Source of the DNA: Streptomyces qinzhouensis
Lineage (GTDB): Bacteria; Actinomycetota; Actinomycetes; Streptomycetales; Streptomycetaceae
DNA: 64,000 nt
Assembly: GCF_007856155.1 (NCBI RefSeq)
Contig: NZ_CP042266.1
Span: 3,410,001-3,474,000, forward strand
Direction: 5' to 3'
In this document: positions 16,225 through 24,294 of the stretch, piece by piece
Position numbering within the stretch: position 1 is the first letter of the stretch
How the letters are laid out: each line of letters opens with the position of its first letter
The notes under the pieces: model-generated
Told to the model about the DNA's origin: nothing
What the model saw: only the letters and a program-made list of their open reading frames with translations
Database searches by the model: none
Program-made: the position numbers and the translations under genes

Positions 16225-17037
16225 ATGTCGCCTAAGTGGCGAGAGCTGGCGGACAGGCTGGCCGACCAGATCAGGAGCGGGGAGTACGCCCCGGGGGAGC
16301 GTCTTCCCCATATCAGGGACCTCGTCGAAGCAGGTGAAGGCTCTAAAACCACGGTTCACCAGGCGTACAAGGCCCTCGAAGCTGAGGGGCTTGTGACTTC
16401 GTCACGGGGACACGGCACCGTGGTTCGCCCGCAGCCCCGACTGAAGCGGCTCGGCATCGCTCGGTACGACAAGGCCAAGTGGCGGGACGGCGACGAGGTG
16501 GCTTTCATCGCGGACCGCGTGGCCTCGGGGCGCGCGTATAAGCGGGGCGAGCAGACACAAACGATCAGCCTGGTGGCGGCACCCTCCGCTGTCGCCGCCG
16601 GACTCGGCGTGCCGGAGGGTGCCGAGGTGTACGCGCGGGCCCGGCTCGTGAAGGAAGGCCAGCAGCCGACACACACCCTGACCAGCTACTACCGACCCGA
16701 GCACGTTGCCGGGACCCGGCTGGTAGACCCGACTCCGGGCCCGGCCGGCCGTGGCGGAGGCTTCCGTGTGCTCTACGACGCCGGGTACGAGATCGACCAC
16801 ATGAAGGAGAGGCTCTTCGCCCGGGTCCCCACGCCGGATGAGGTCACGCTGTTGCAGTTGCCACCAGGGGAACCCGTCGTCGAGCTGCACCGAACGACCT
16901 ACACGGTGGGCGGTACCGTGGTCGAGTTCGCAATCGGCGTGCATGCCGCCACGCGTTTCGCGTGGGAGTACGACTTCGAGGTTCCTGACTCCACTGCCCA
17001 GAAGACCAACGAGGAAGGGCACCCCCGTGCCGAGTGA
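16225..17037 (+). CDS. GntR/UTRA-family regulator of the element
   Basis: A 270-residue repressor. Residues 1-75 form the GntR winged helix (ERLPHIRDLVEAGEGSKTTV, then HQAYKALEAEGLV); from about 100 onward is a UTRA-type ligand domain. KorSA of pSAM2 belongs to this class and represses transfer and replication genes. ATG 16225 follows GAGAGGAG, and the tandem palindromes just upstream point to autoregulation. The next gene starts inside its 3' end. Confidence 0.88.
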   Translation: MSPKWRELADRLADQIRSGEYAPGERLPHIRDLVEAGEGSKTTVHQAYKALEAEGLVTSSRGHGTVVRPQPRLKRLGIARYDKAKWRDGDEVAFIADRVASGRAYKRGEQTQTISLVAAPSAVAAGLGVPEGAEVYARARLVKEGQQPTHTLTSYYRPEHVAGTRLVDPTPGPAGRGGGFRVLYDAGYEIDHMKERLFARVPTPDEVTLLQLPPGEPVVELHRTTYTVGGTVVEFAIGVHAATRFAWEYDFEVPDSTAQKTNEEGHPRAE

Positions 17038-17356
17038 AGGTAAGCCGCAAGCCATCGACGTCGCGGCTATTACGACCCCTGACGACGTGCCCACCTCCGA
17101 CCTGTGGCTACTGGTGGGGCGGCGGGACCAGCATGTCTCGCGTATTGCTGAGGCGTCGGGTGACGCTGCGGACGCACTCGCTGCCTTGGCACTCGGTGCG
17201 GCGATGCGGCGAAGCCTCGACGACCAGGATCAGCGACTCGTACGGGAGGGCCTGAGGCAGGGGGCCACCTGGGAGCAGGTTGCCTCGGCGATCGGAGCAG
17301 CCGGGCCGGAGGAAGCTCGGGCCGCGTTCAACCGGCCGCAGGACGGGGCCGAGTAG
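17027..17356 (+). CDS. Small helical protein coupled to the regulator
   Basis: A 109-residue protein from GTG 17027, overlapping the regulator by 11 bp, with GAGGAAGGG upstream. The C-terminal half (REGLRQGATWEQVASAIGA) resembles a helix-turn-helix found in small Streptomyces proteins. It may modulate the regulator. Function unknown. Confidence 0.7.
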   Translation: MPSEGKPQAIDVAAITTPDDVPTSDLWLLVGRRDQHVSRIAEASGDAADALAALALGAAMRRSLDDQDQRLVREGLRQGATWEQVASAIGAAGPEEARAAFNRPQDGAE

Positions 17357-18015
17357 TGATCTCCGCCCAAGCACGGGAGGACGCACGGCTCATCTGGGAC
17401 TACCACCAGATGGGCCATGCCCTCCGGCCTTGCTCGGTCGCCATCGGCTTGGGGAGTCACGACCTGGGCGTTGCTGACGCGGCCGTGAACCTGTACGCAC
17501 GTGGCATGGCGCCGCTGCTCCTGTTCACCGGGGCCACCAGCCCTACGACGGCCGCGCGAATGCCGCGCGGCGAAGCCGTCCATTACCGGGAGCGAGCACT
17601 CGAACTCGGTGTTCCCGTGTCCGCGGTACTCACCGAACCCCGGGCCCGCAACACCGGCGAGAACATCCGCTTCTCACGAGCGGTTCTGGAGAGTGCGGGC
17701 GTTGCCGTGTCGTCCGTGCTGATGGTCAGCAAGCCGTACGAGGAGCGACGCGCGTACGCCACCGCTCGCCAGCTCTGGCCCGAGGTGGAGGTAGTGAGCG
17801 TGTCCGCGCCGATGACCTTTGAGGACTACGTCGCCTCCATCGGGGATGCCCGTCTGGTCATCGACATGCTCGTAGGCGCCCTTCAACGGCTCCTGATCTA
17901 TCCCGCACAAGGATTCATGGTCGCGCAGGAAGTGCCGGCCGATGTGATGCGAGCCTACGAGCGGCTGTGCGGAGCTGGCTTCACGAGCCGGATCGTCCCT
18001 CAGGGCGCGCACTGA
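17356..18015 (+). CDS. YdcF/SanA-like DUF218 protein
   Basis: A 219-residue protein of the DUF218 fold. Typical pieces are VAIGLGSHDLGVADAAVNLY, the LLLFTGATSP loop, EPRARNTGENI and VLMVSKPYEERRAYATA. The fold binds nucleotides or SAM-like ligands in some members; the reaction is not known. GTG 17356 overlaps the preceding stop by one base, so regulator, helix protein and DUF218 protein form one short operon at the right end of element 1. Confidence 0.82.
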   Translation: MISAQAREDARLIWDYHQMGHALRPCSVAIGLGSHDLGVADAAVNLYARGMAPLLLFTGATSPTTAARMPRGEAVHYRERALELGVPVSAVLTEPRARNTGENIRFSRAVLESAGVAVSSVLMVSKPYEERRAYATARQLWPEVEVVSVSAPMTFEDYVASIGDARLVIDMLVGALQRLLIYPAQGFMVAQEVPADVMRAYERLCGAGFTSRIVPQGAH

Positions 18016-18016
18016 C

Positions 18017-18037
18017 GGTCTCAGTTCTGGTCTCAGA
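18017..18037. repeat. Candidate right arm-type site of element 1
   Basis: A near-copy (20 of 21 bases) of the paired GGTCTCAG unit at 2375-2395, same orientation, starting 2 bp after the DUF218 stop codon and 115 bp before the att core. Confidence 0.6.
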
Positions 18038-18152
18038 TCTCGTAGTTTCCGTCATCGTCCGCCGCCGTCCGCCGGTGTCCACCCTGCACTCTGAGCAGTG
18101 CCTTCTCTCTCGGCACGGACACCGGCGGACGCTCACGGAACAAGATCGGACA

Positions 18153-18197
18153 ACTTGTAATGCGTAGGTCGTCGGTTCGAATCCGACAGGGGGCTCT
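18153..18197 (+). repeat. Internal att core (attR of element 1, attL of element 2)
   Basis: A 45-bp copy of the tRNA-Thr 3' end (matches 2239-2283). The 5' half of the tRNA is absent, so this is not a tRNA gene. The sequence after it differs from the other two copies, marking the start of another element. Confidence 0.92.
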
Positions 18198-18202
18198 TCT
18201 CA

Positions 18203-18232
18203 TGCCCAGGTCAGAAGCTTCTGACCTGGGCA
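18203..18232. terminator. Perfect 30-bp palindromic terminator
   Basis: A self-complementary 30-mer beginning TGCCCAGGTC, followed by ATTCTTCG, directly behind the internal att core. It stands where the tRNA terminator would be, so element 2 seems to bring its own replacement terminator. Confidence 0.75.
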
Positions 18233-18279
18233 TTCTTCGTTTCGGAGCAACGTCGGCCAGCCGCCGGACACCGGGTTGC

Positions 18280-18475
18280 CCCGGTCTGCGTGAGCGATGC
18301 GTGAGCGGTTTCGAGCCTGTTCGTCATGGAGCTGGATCATGTCCTCGACAGTCTTGCGGACGCCCGTGCCGGTGAGAACGTCGCGTATGCGGGCCGCGCC
18401 GTCTTCATCCAGATGTGGATCTCCGACCAGTCGGAGCAGGAGGTGCCGCGGGTCCTCCGCGGCAAGTAGCCGACT
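18280..18475 (-). pseudogene. C-terminal fragment of a prenyl diphosphate synthase
   Basis: On the minus strand, right behind the terpene synthase, an open stretch reads LLAAEDPRHLLLRLVGDPHL, then DEDGAARIRDVLTGTGVRKT and VEDMIQLHDEQARN. This matches the C-terminal helices of FPP/GGPP synthases. The Asp-rich catalytic motifs and any start codon are missing, so it is a remnant, cut off at the end of the element. Such an enzyme would have supplied substrate to the two terpene genes next door. Assignment is by pattern. Confidence 0.5.
18287..18308. repeat. Candidate left arm-type site of element 2
   Basis: Two TGCGTGAGCG units 11 bp apart, 89 bp after the internal att core. A copy with one change lies at 27324-27345. 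The position mirrors the arm repeats of element 1 although the sequence is different. Confidence 0.6.
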
Positions 18476-18501
18476 GGTGCCGGGTGACGATGCTTCCGGC
18501 G

Positions 18502-19509
18502 TCAAGGGGTGATGAGCGACGTCGGGTAGTCCTCGACCCACGCGTCTTCGTAGCGGGGAGTGTCCAGGCGATACCAGCTTTCGATAGCGCTCACGACATA
18601 CGTGCGGTGGAGAACGTGCGTTTCGACGTCCTGCTGGAGGCGGCCGAAATCGGGGAGGTTCTCCACGAGCTGGACGAGCTCCGCGACATCGGCGTCGTGG
18701 ATGCGCAGGAGTTCGCGGTAGGCGTCGTCCAGGGACAGGCCGAGCTGGTCCTGGAGGGTCAGCACCATGTTGATGTTCTCCCCTGCGGCGTCGGCTTGGC
18801 GCAGGTCCTTCTCCAGCGTGTACGCGTCGTTCTGCCAGACCGTGAGTTGGGCCAGGAGAATGTCGATGCGGCGCAGGACCGGATGGTCCTCCACCTCGTC
18901 GGGCAGGACCAGGTCGAGCTCGACATCGACGAAGCGCAAGGCCATCAGGATCGCGATGGTGTGCCCCCGGATCTCGGTGTTCTCCGAGATGGAAGGTGTC
19001 CGGCGCTGATGGCGGAAGGCCCCTTCGAGGGGGAGGTACGACACAAAGTCGTCGACTGTCGCGGCAAAACGGTCGAGCCATACAGGCGGCATCAACTCGG
19101 CTGCCATACGCCCGATTTCCGCAATGCTGTGGTGTAGTGGCGGGTCGCTGTCCTGTGCCGGCGCGCCGTACAGGAGATCGACGCTCCGTCGGCGCAGGGA
19201 GTCGAGCTCGTGTGACGGGAGCAGACCGTAGTAGTCGTCGAAACACGTCATCCAGGTGTAGGCGAGCCCGATGAGTACGGCACGTCGAGGGGAACGGGGG
19301 TGGGGGAACCCCCGGGAGGCTGCCCAGGTCAGCCGCTGGTTGCGGTACTTCTCCCGGTCGGCCTCGCTGAGGTGGGTCATCGAGTCGCACCATCGGTAGT
19401 AGGTGTCCTGCACGCGGTCCGCGTGGGGGCACAAGCCGTCGGCGTAGTACCTGGTGGGCAGACGGAAGCGACTCAGCGGCACGGTGACGGACGCGGGTGT
19501 GGAGGGCAT
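18502..19509 (-). CDS. Class I terpene synthase
   Basis: A 335-residue terpene cyclase. The metal-binding motif reads D91-D92-Y-Y-G, lacking the usual last acidic residue. The NSE triad is N227-D-A-Y-T231-L-E-K-D235. R181 lies exactly 46 residues before N227, the known place of the diphosphate sensor in bacterial cyclases, and R319-Y320 form the C-terminal pair. These features point to an active enzyme that ionises a prenyl diphosphate; the product cannot be predicted. It lies 18 bp behind the squalene/phytoene-synthase-like gene, in one operon. Confidence 0.87.
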   Translation of the reverse strand: MPSTPASVTVPLSRFRLPTRYYADGLCPHADRVQDTYYRWCDSMTHLSEADREKYRNQRLTWAASRGFPHPRSPRRAVLIGLAYTWMTCFDDYYGLLPSHELDSLRRRSVDLLYGAPAQDSDPPLHHSIAEIGRMAAELMPPVWLDRFAATVDDFVSYLPLEGAFRHQRRTPSISENTEIRGHTIAILMALRFVDVELDLVLPDEVEDHPVLRRIDILLAQLTVWQNDAYTLEKDLRQADAAGENINMVLTLQDQLGLSLDDAYRELLRIHDADVAELVQLVENLPDFGRLQQDVETHVLHRTYVVSAIESWYRLDTPRYEDAWVEDYPTSLITP

Positions 19510-19527
19510 GGGCGCATTCCTTTCGTG

Positions 19528-20289
19528 TCAGCCGGCCGGAGCGACCGGAAGCGGGGCGAGCAGGGCGAGGTGGGCGGCCGTGGCCGGTGGCGTGCAGAAG
19601 TCGCGGGCAGGACCAGGAGGCAGGGCGGCGACATAGGCATCGGCGAGCGTCATCTGCCTTTTGGCGTAGGCGCTCATCCGGTCGGCACTCCAGCCCTCGG
19701 GCCAGAAGTCCACGCCACGAGCCCGGTCCCGGCCGGCGTCGATGTAGATGTTCACAGCCTGTACGGCGCGGCCGTAGCCGATGCTGTGCCAGCGGTTGGT
19801 GCGCGTGCCGTCGTACCAGGACCACAGGTCACTGAGGAGCAGCACCATGGTGGAGGCGACCGCGTACGTGTAACGGTCCAGATCTGCCTCGTTCCGCACA
19901 TGCCAGCCGGACAGAGCCCAGTCGGCCATGCGTTCGGCCATGGTGGCTGTCGTCTCATGGATGCGCCCGGCGATATCGACGGGTGCTTGAAGAGCCCACT
20001 CACCGATGCGCTGGGTCACCTCCGGCAGCAAGGCGCCGTGGTCCGCCGCGAGCCATGAAAAGTCGTCCGCCACCCATTGCTGCTGGAAGACCCGGCTGAT
20101 GCCGTGCAGGATCACCGCTTTGGAATCCGGCGGCAGCTGCGGGTCGTCTTCGACCTCGTCGATGGCGCGCAGGGACAGATAGGTCGACGTGATCGCCCGG
20201 TTGAGGGGCAGCGGCATCTGCATCGCCGGCTCGTACCAGGTGGTGCTGTAGGCGCGGAACATGCGGTGGGCTTCATCGAGGCTGGGCAT
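19528..20289 (-). CDS. Squalene/phytoene-synthase-like protein
   Basis: A 253-residue all-alpha protein. Two Asp-rich motifs fit the trans-prenyl head-to-head synthase fold: D44-E-V-E-D48 in the SLRAIDEVEDD segment, and a later D-x-x-x-D in VQAVNIYIDAGRDRARG, which parallels NILRDVGEDARRG of phytoene synthases. It is shorter than typical synthases (about 300 residues). ATG 20289 with GGAAGGAA is the start; the longer reading to 20535 is not supported. It may couple prenyl units or act as an unusual terpene cyclase; the substrate is unknown. Confidence 0.75.
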   Translation of the reverse strand: MPSLDEAHRMFRAYSTTWYEPAMQMPLPLNRAITSTYLSLRAIDEVEDDPQLPPDSKAVILHGISRVFQQQWVADDFSWLAADHGALLPEVTQRIGEWALQAPVDIAGRIHETTATMAERMADWALSGWHVRNEADLDRYTYAVASTMVLLLSDLWSWYDGTRTNRWHSIGYGRAVQAVNIYIDAGRDRARGVDFWPEGWSADRMSAYAKRQMTLADAYVAALPPGPARDFCTPPATAAHLALLAPLPVAPAG

Positions 20290-20595
20290 ATCGCAGTTCC
20301 TTCCCGAGAGAGGCCGCAGCCTGGATGGAGGAGTCCAGGTCGCGCGCCCTGTGGTGGTGTGTCTGCCGCTGAGACGTGGAAGGGAGCAGGTCCTTCTGCC
20401 TCCGATAGCAACAAGGCTCCGCAACAACGCCCGGCCAGGATGCGGCCGGGTACCTCGACGGGGGTTCGGGCGGATCGTCAACAGGTCCTCGTTTCCACGG
20501 ATGCGTTCACAACCTGTTCCGACCCGAATTACCATTGGGTACAGTCCAGTTCACAACTGGAAGTCCAGGCTTGAAAGAGCCTTGCCACCACGAAT
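20290..20595. promoter_or_regulatory. Divergent intergenic region, terpene operon versus XRE gene
   Basis: A 306-bp gap between two divergent transcription units. It holds short symmetric elements such as CAGTTCACAACTG near 20550 and GTTGCACGCGATGCAAC near 20600, candidates for regulator binding. No gene seen. Confidence 0.45.
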
Positions 20596-22020
20596 GTGTT
20601 GCACGCGATGCAACCTTGCGCGCTTGTGAAGCGGGGCGATCAACCCTCTCGCCCCGGGGACCGAGGAGGGCACACCATCCCCCGAACTCCCAATACGCGT
20701 CTGCGTCACCTGCTCGACGAATGCGGGTGGAGCGCTGCGCAACTCGCCGCCGCGGTCCGCATCGTCACCGGCGAACAGCGACATCCCCTGACCTGCGACC
20801 GGTCCACGGTATGGCGATGGCTGGAGGGGGCACGGCCCAGGCCCCTCGCCGCGACCTGCCTGCTGGAGGCACTCTCCCGCCGACTCAACCGGACGGTGAC
20901 TCCCTATGACGCCGGCCTGACCAGAGCCCCGGCCGCATGGCCCGGCCCTTCGCTCGACGCAGATCCCCTGCGCAGACTCGTCGACCTGGCCCGAGGCGAA
21001 CTGGACCCCGGCCGCCGGATGCTGCTGGGTTCAGGTGTGTACCGGCTGACCGGCCTCAGCGTCCCCGGCCGGCACGAACTGGGCAGCTCGCCCAGACACC
21101 ACTCCAAGCCGTCACCCCTCCGGGTCGGACGGGGGGAGTTGACGGCACTCCGTACCATGATCGCGATCTCCTCCGGCGCGGTGGCCGCTTCGGGAGGAGG
21201 CCAGGGCCGAGCCGCTCTGGCCGCCTGCCTGGCGTACGACGTCGCCCCCTGGCTCAGCGCCACCGCCACCGAGGCCGTCCACGAGCAGCTCCTCTCGGCA
21301 GCGGCCCAGCTCGCCGTCCTGGCCGGCAACATGTGCGCCGACGACCACATCCACATCATCGCCACCCTCGTCCGCGACGACGACCGCCGCCCCCGCCTGC
21401 ACAACGAAGCCCGCCGCGCCCAAGCCGAGGCTCGCACCGTCGAAGCCGACTACGGTCTGCGCTCAGTCGCGCCCGGCGACGGCACTGCCGCCATGGTCAT
21501 CGACATGCTGTTCTTCCTGATCACCGCCGCCGCGAACTGGCACGCCGGGAAACAGCACGCTCAGCAAGCAGCTGCCGCACACCAGGCCGCCATGCACCTC
21601 CGCGCGGCCTACCGCACCGCTGCTGAACACCCCATAGCAGTACTCCACCAGCAGGGGCGCTGCCTGGCCCCTTCCTGGCAACGCCACCACGCCACGACCC
21701 TGCGCCACGCACCACCCGACCTGGCCAACCGCATCCTCGCCGAACCCGGCTGGCCTGCCCTCGCCGCCACTCTCGCCGAAGCCCAGGCCGCCGGTCACAA
21801 CCCCACCGCCCTGCTCACCCACGCTGCAACCGGACGCGAACTGGACACAGCTGAAAACCTGAGCGATGTCCTCATATGGCGACTCCGGCGAACAGCCGAC
21901 CTCCCCGCGGATCCACCCAACACCCACAGTCAGCAAGCCAAGGGCATCCACACCACGACACCAACACGGTCAGCCCACCCCACAACCAAATCCCCGAACG
22001 GTTACCCGCGACAACGCTGA
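20596..22020 (+). CDS. Chimera: XRE-type regulator fused to relaxase C-terminus
   Basis: A 474-codon frame made of two unrelated parts. Residues 28-247 match the Streptomyces XRE regulator type, with STVWRWLEGARPRP and EALSRRLNRTVTPYDAGL, much like the regulator at 25939. From A248 (ADDHIHIIATLVRDDDRRP) it becomes a mobilization relaxase: HIH metal motif, RRAQAEARTVEADYGL, and the typical ending WPALAATLAEAQAAGHNPTA with VLIWRLRRTADLPAD. The fusion lies in a segment both families could share. The expected start is ATC at 20677 behind GACCGAGGAGGG, so the native ATG may be lost; upstream ATGs in frame lack a good ribosome site. The relaxase tyrosine part is absent, so it cannot nick DNA. Confidence 0.75.
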   Translation: MLHAMQPCALVKRGDQPSRPGDRGGHTIPRTPNTRLRHLLDECGWSAAQLAAAVRIVTGEQRHPLTCDRSTVWRWLEGARPRPLAATCLLEALSRRLNRTVTPYDAGLTRAPAAWPGPSLDADPLRRLVDLARGELDPGRRMLLGSGVYRLTGLSVPGRHELGSSPRHHSKPSPLRVGRGELTALRTMIAISSGAVAASGGGQGRAALAACLAYDVAPWLSATATEAVHEQLLSAAAQLAVLAGNMCADDHIHIIATLVRDDDRRPRLHNEARRAQAEARTVEADYGLRSVAPGDGTAAMVIDMLFFLITAAANWHAGKQHAQQAAAAHQAAMHLRAAYRTAAEHPIAVLHQQGRCLAPSWQRHHATTLRHAPPDLANRILAEPGWPALAATLAEAQAAGHNPTALLTHAATGRELDTAENLSDVLIWRLRRTADLPADPPNTHSQQAKGIHTTTPTRSAHPTTKSPNGYPRQR

Positions 22021-22167
22021 ACTACAAGAACCGGCGGCAAGACAGCCGACGGTGTTCACTTGCCGCGAGAATCACGACGGAGAGAGTGATCCCTACACTT
22101 CGCTCACTCCGCGGAATTCCAGGAAACACGGCTGACCACCTGCGCACTCGCAGCTGACCTTCTCTGC

Positions 22168-22698
22168 TCAGAAGGTGGAGGTCAGGGGGACGATGTCGAA
22201 CACCGCTGCTTCGTCCTTGCCGTGAAACACGAAGAGCCTCATCAGAGTCCCGCTGATGAGGCTGTTGCGGAGGCACCAATACCCGTCGCTGGGCTTGGGG
22301 TCGGAGACGGTTCCGTCCGCATTCTGCCGCCACAGCGCCTTCTTGCACAGTCTCAGATACTCCAGATAGCTGCCCAAGATGCACCCGTCCTTCTCCGTGT
22401 TCCGCACGATTCCGTAGCCCTCGGCATTCACGGAGGGCTGGACGAACCGCTGACGGAGATCACCCGACGTGCACTTCCGGAACTTCAGTGACCCGTTCTT
22501 CGATGTCGGCTTCGCCTTCTCGTAGGTGGCGCAGAGGGACGCGCCCTCGATGGTGGACTTGATCAGAAAAGGGGTCCCGGGTGTGGGGAAACCGGTCGTG
22601 GCGGCCTGCGCGGGTGCGCCTGCGATAAGGCCGAAGGTGCAGACGGTCAGTGCGGCGGAGGCGAGCGCGAGACCACAGCACGTCGGGGATTTCGGCAT
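22168..22698 (-). CDS. Secreted protein, possibly beta-trefoil
   Basis: A 176-residue protein with a clear signal peptide (MPKSP start, hydrophobic core, APAQAATTG cleavage region) and AGGAG before ATG 22698. The mature part has six cysteines and alternating short strands (FLIKSTIEGASLCATYEKAK, GYGIVRNTEKDGCILGSYL), which suggests a ricin-like beta-trefoil, but the QxW repeats are not clear. It is likely exported and disulphide-bonded. Cargo of element 2; function unknown. Confidence 0.7.
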   Translation of the reverse strand: MPKSPTCCGLALASAALTVCTFGLIAGAPAQAATTGFPTPGTPFLIKSTIEGASLCATYEKAKPTSKNGSLKFRKCTSGDLRQRFVQPSVNAEGYGIVRNTEKDGCILGSYLEYLRLCKKALWRQNADGTVSDPKPSDGYWCLRNSLISGTLMRLFVFHGKDEAAVFDIVPLTSTF

Positions 22699-22871
22699 GA
22701 AGGCTCCTGCTATATAGCGGTTAACCCTTGGAAGGTAAATATCCCCATCTGCATCCATGCTCGTACCTAATGCACCCGAAATCGCTGGAACGGAGGCCCC
22801 GCGCGACGCCCCGCCGCCGGGGCCCGCGCCCGGCGCACGCCGGACCGCGACCGTAAAGGCGCTGTCACCAC

Positions 22872-22912
22872 AGCAACGCCCCCGCCAATAGCCCCTCGGC
22901 GGGGGCGTTGCT
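22872..22912 (-). terminator. Strong hairpin ending the radical-SAM operon
   Basis: Perfect 15-bp arms (22872-22886, 22898-22912) with an 11-nt loop, 9 bp past the stop codon of the 112-residue protein gene. Confidence 0.8.
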
Positions 22913-22920
22913 CGCGGTTG

Positions 22921-23259
22921 TCAGTACGTCGTGCTGAAGCTCCCGGCCCTGACGTCGGTGAGGTACCGCTGATAGAGCGGCCCGGCAACATGCGCCGCGC
23001 GGGCCTGTGTGGGCGCTGCCTGCTCGATCTGGTGGTGCGCGGCGGCCTTCAGGTGCGCGGCCCAGGCGAGTACGTGCTGCTGGGCGGTGCGCCCGCACTC
23101 GTCGGGCTCACCGGGGAGGCAGAGCGGGAGCGGGGGGCCGATCTTGTTTGCGGCGTGGCGGATGTATCCGGCGATCACGGCCCACTCCGCTTCGGTCCGC
23201 TGTACGGCGTGCTCGCCGCCCTGGGTCTCCCACGGTCCGAAGTCGTCCCCGTGGTCCAT
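22921..23259 (-). CDS. 112-residue protein beside the radical SAM gene, unknown
   Basis: Helical protein (EAEWAVIAGYIRHAANKIG, AAHLKAAAHHQIEQAAPTQA) with two cysteines and the tail RAGSFSTTY. AGGGAG precedes ATG 23259. It starts 21 bp after the radical SAM stop and ends the operon. It could be an accessory protein or substrate of that enzyme; nothing in the sequence decides this. Confidence 0.65.
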   Translation of the reverse strand: MDHGDDFGPWETQGGEHAVQRTEAEWAVIAGYIRHAANKIGPPLPLCLPGEPDECGRTAQQHVLAWAAHLKAAAHHQIEQAAPTQARAAHVAGPLYQRYLTDVRAGSFSTTY

Positions 23260-23280
23260 GCGTGCTCCCTGCGGTTGTCG

Positions 23281-24189
23281 TTACGCGGGTGCGGCGATGG
23301 TAGCGGGCCCGGCCTGGGGGCTGTCGGCTTCTGCCGGGTCGCAGTGCTGGACCGTGGGTACGCAGGGCTGGCAGGGGCCGCACATGGGGAGGAACTGCGG
23401 AGGCGTGCACGACTGTGCCCCCTCCCCGTGTACGGCTGTGATGTCCGCGGTCACGCGGGTTGTTCCGGGGCCTGCCCAGATGTCGGCGAGCGGTGTCTCG
23501 CGGACGTTGCCCATGGTGAGGAACCGGCCCAGGACGCACGGCCAGACGTCTCCGGTGGGTCCGATGGCGCACTTCTCGTGGGCGCAGTGTCCGCACAGGT
23601 CGGCGATGGCCGGGGCGGCTCCGCGGCTGCCTCGTCCGAAGGCCCGTGTCCGGTCACCGCCGACTTCCCGTACGCCCAGGGCGAGCAGGTCCTGGGCTGC
23701 TTCAGCGGTGCGCTGACCTTGGCGTACCGCGACGACTCCGCCCCGGACCGGGATGCCCAGGGCGAGAGCTGTCTGTACGTTCGCCCGGGTGCGGCGGTGG
23801 GATCCGCGGAGGTTGGTGACGGCGTCGTGGTCGTCGGCCGTATCGGAGTAGTACGAGGTCGCGAGCTTGACGCCGCACTGCCGGAAGATGTCCCAGAGGT
23901 GGTCTCGGATGTGGGTCAGGTTCGAGAAGACCTCGATGCCGAGCCCCTTGCCGTGGGCATGGGTGATGAGGTCATCGAGGTGGGGGTACAGCGTTGGTTC
24001 CCCGCCGATGAACTGGACATCGGCGGCACCCATGTCGGCAAGCTGAGTGATGACGTTCTGCCAGTCCTGCGGGGTCATCGTGCCGTGGTTGCCCTGCGGG
24101 CCGGAGTCGGCGTAGCAGTGATCGCAAAACTCGTTGCATAGGCCGGTGACCTCCAACCACGCAAACCGTAACTTCGTTGCAGCAGTCAT
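23281..24189 (-). CDS. Radical SAM enzyme with SPASM-like C-terminus
   Basis: A 302-residue enzyme. C18-x3-C22-x2-C25 in LEVTGLCNEFCDHCYADSG binds the first iron-sulphur cluster, and QFIGGEPTLYPHL is the GGE-type SAM motif. The C-terminal part is rich in cysteines (LCGHCAHEKC, VWPCVLGRF, then MCGPCQPC), fitting auxiliary clusters of the SPASM or twitch type, often seen in enzymes that modify peptides. AAGGAG before ATG 24189. It lies 105 bp behind the NUDIX gene in the same direction. Substrate unknown. Confidence 0.88.
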   Translation of the reverse strand: MTAATKLRFAWLEVTGLCNEFCDHCYADSGPQGNHGTMTPQDWQNVITQLADMGAADVQFIGGEPTLYPHLDDLITHAHGKGLGIEVFSNLTHIRDHLWDIFRQCGVKLATSYYSDTADDHDAVTNLRGSHRRTRANVQTALALGIPVRGGVVAVRQGQRTAEAAQDLLALGVREVGGDRTRAFGRGSRGAAPAIADLCGHCAHEKCAIGPTGDVWPCVLGRFLTMGNVRETPLADIWAGPGTTRVTADITAVHGEGAQSCTPPQFLPMCGPCQPCVPTVQHCDPAEADSPQAGPATIAAPA

Positions 24190-24294
24190 CCGAATCTCCT
24201 TGCTGGTGAGGTTGGGCCGACCGGGCCGTCGAGGCTGTCGGCGGGTGTGGACCCGCCCCCGCCGGGAACACGCGTCGTCCGACGGGGGCGGGGG

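Noticed and set aside
18153..18226. A second tRNA-Thr gene at the internal att site
   Set aside because: Only the 3' part from the anticodon loop is present; the acceptor 5' strand and D arm are missing.
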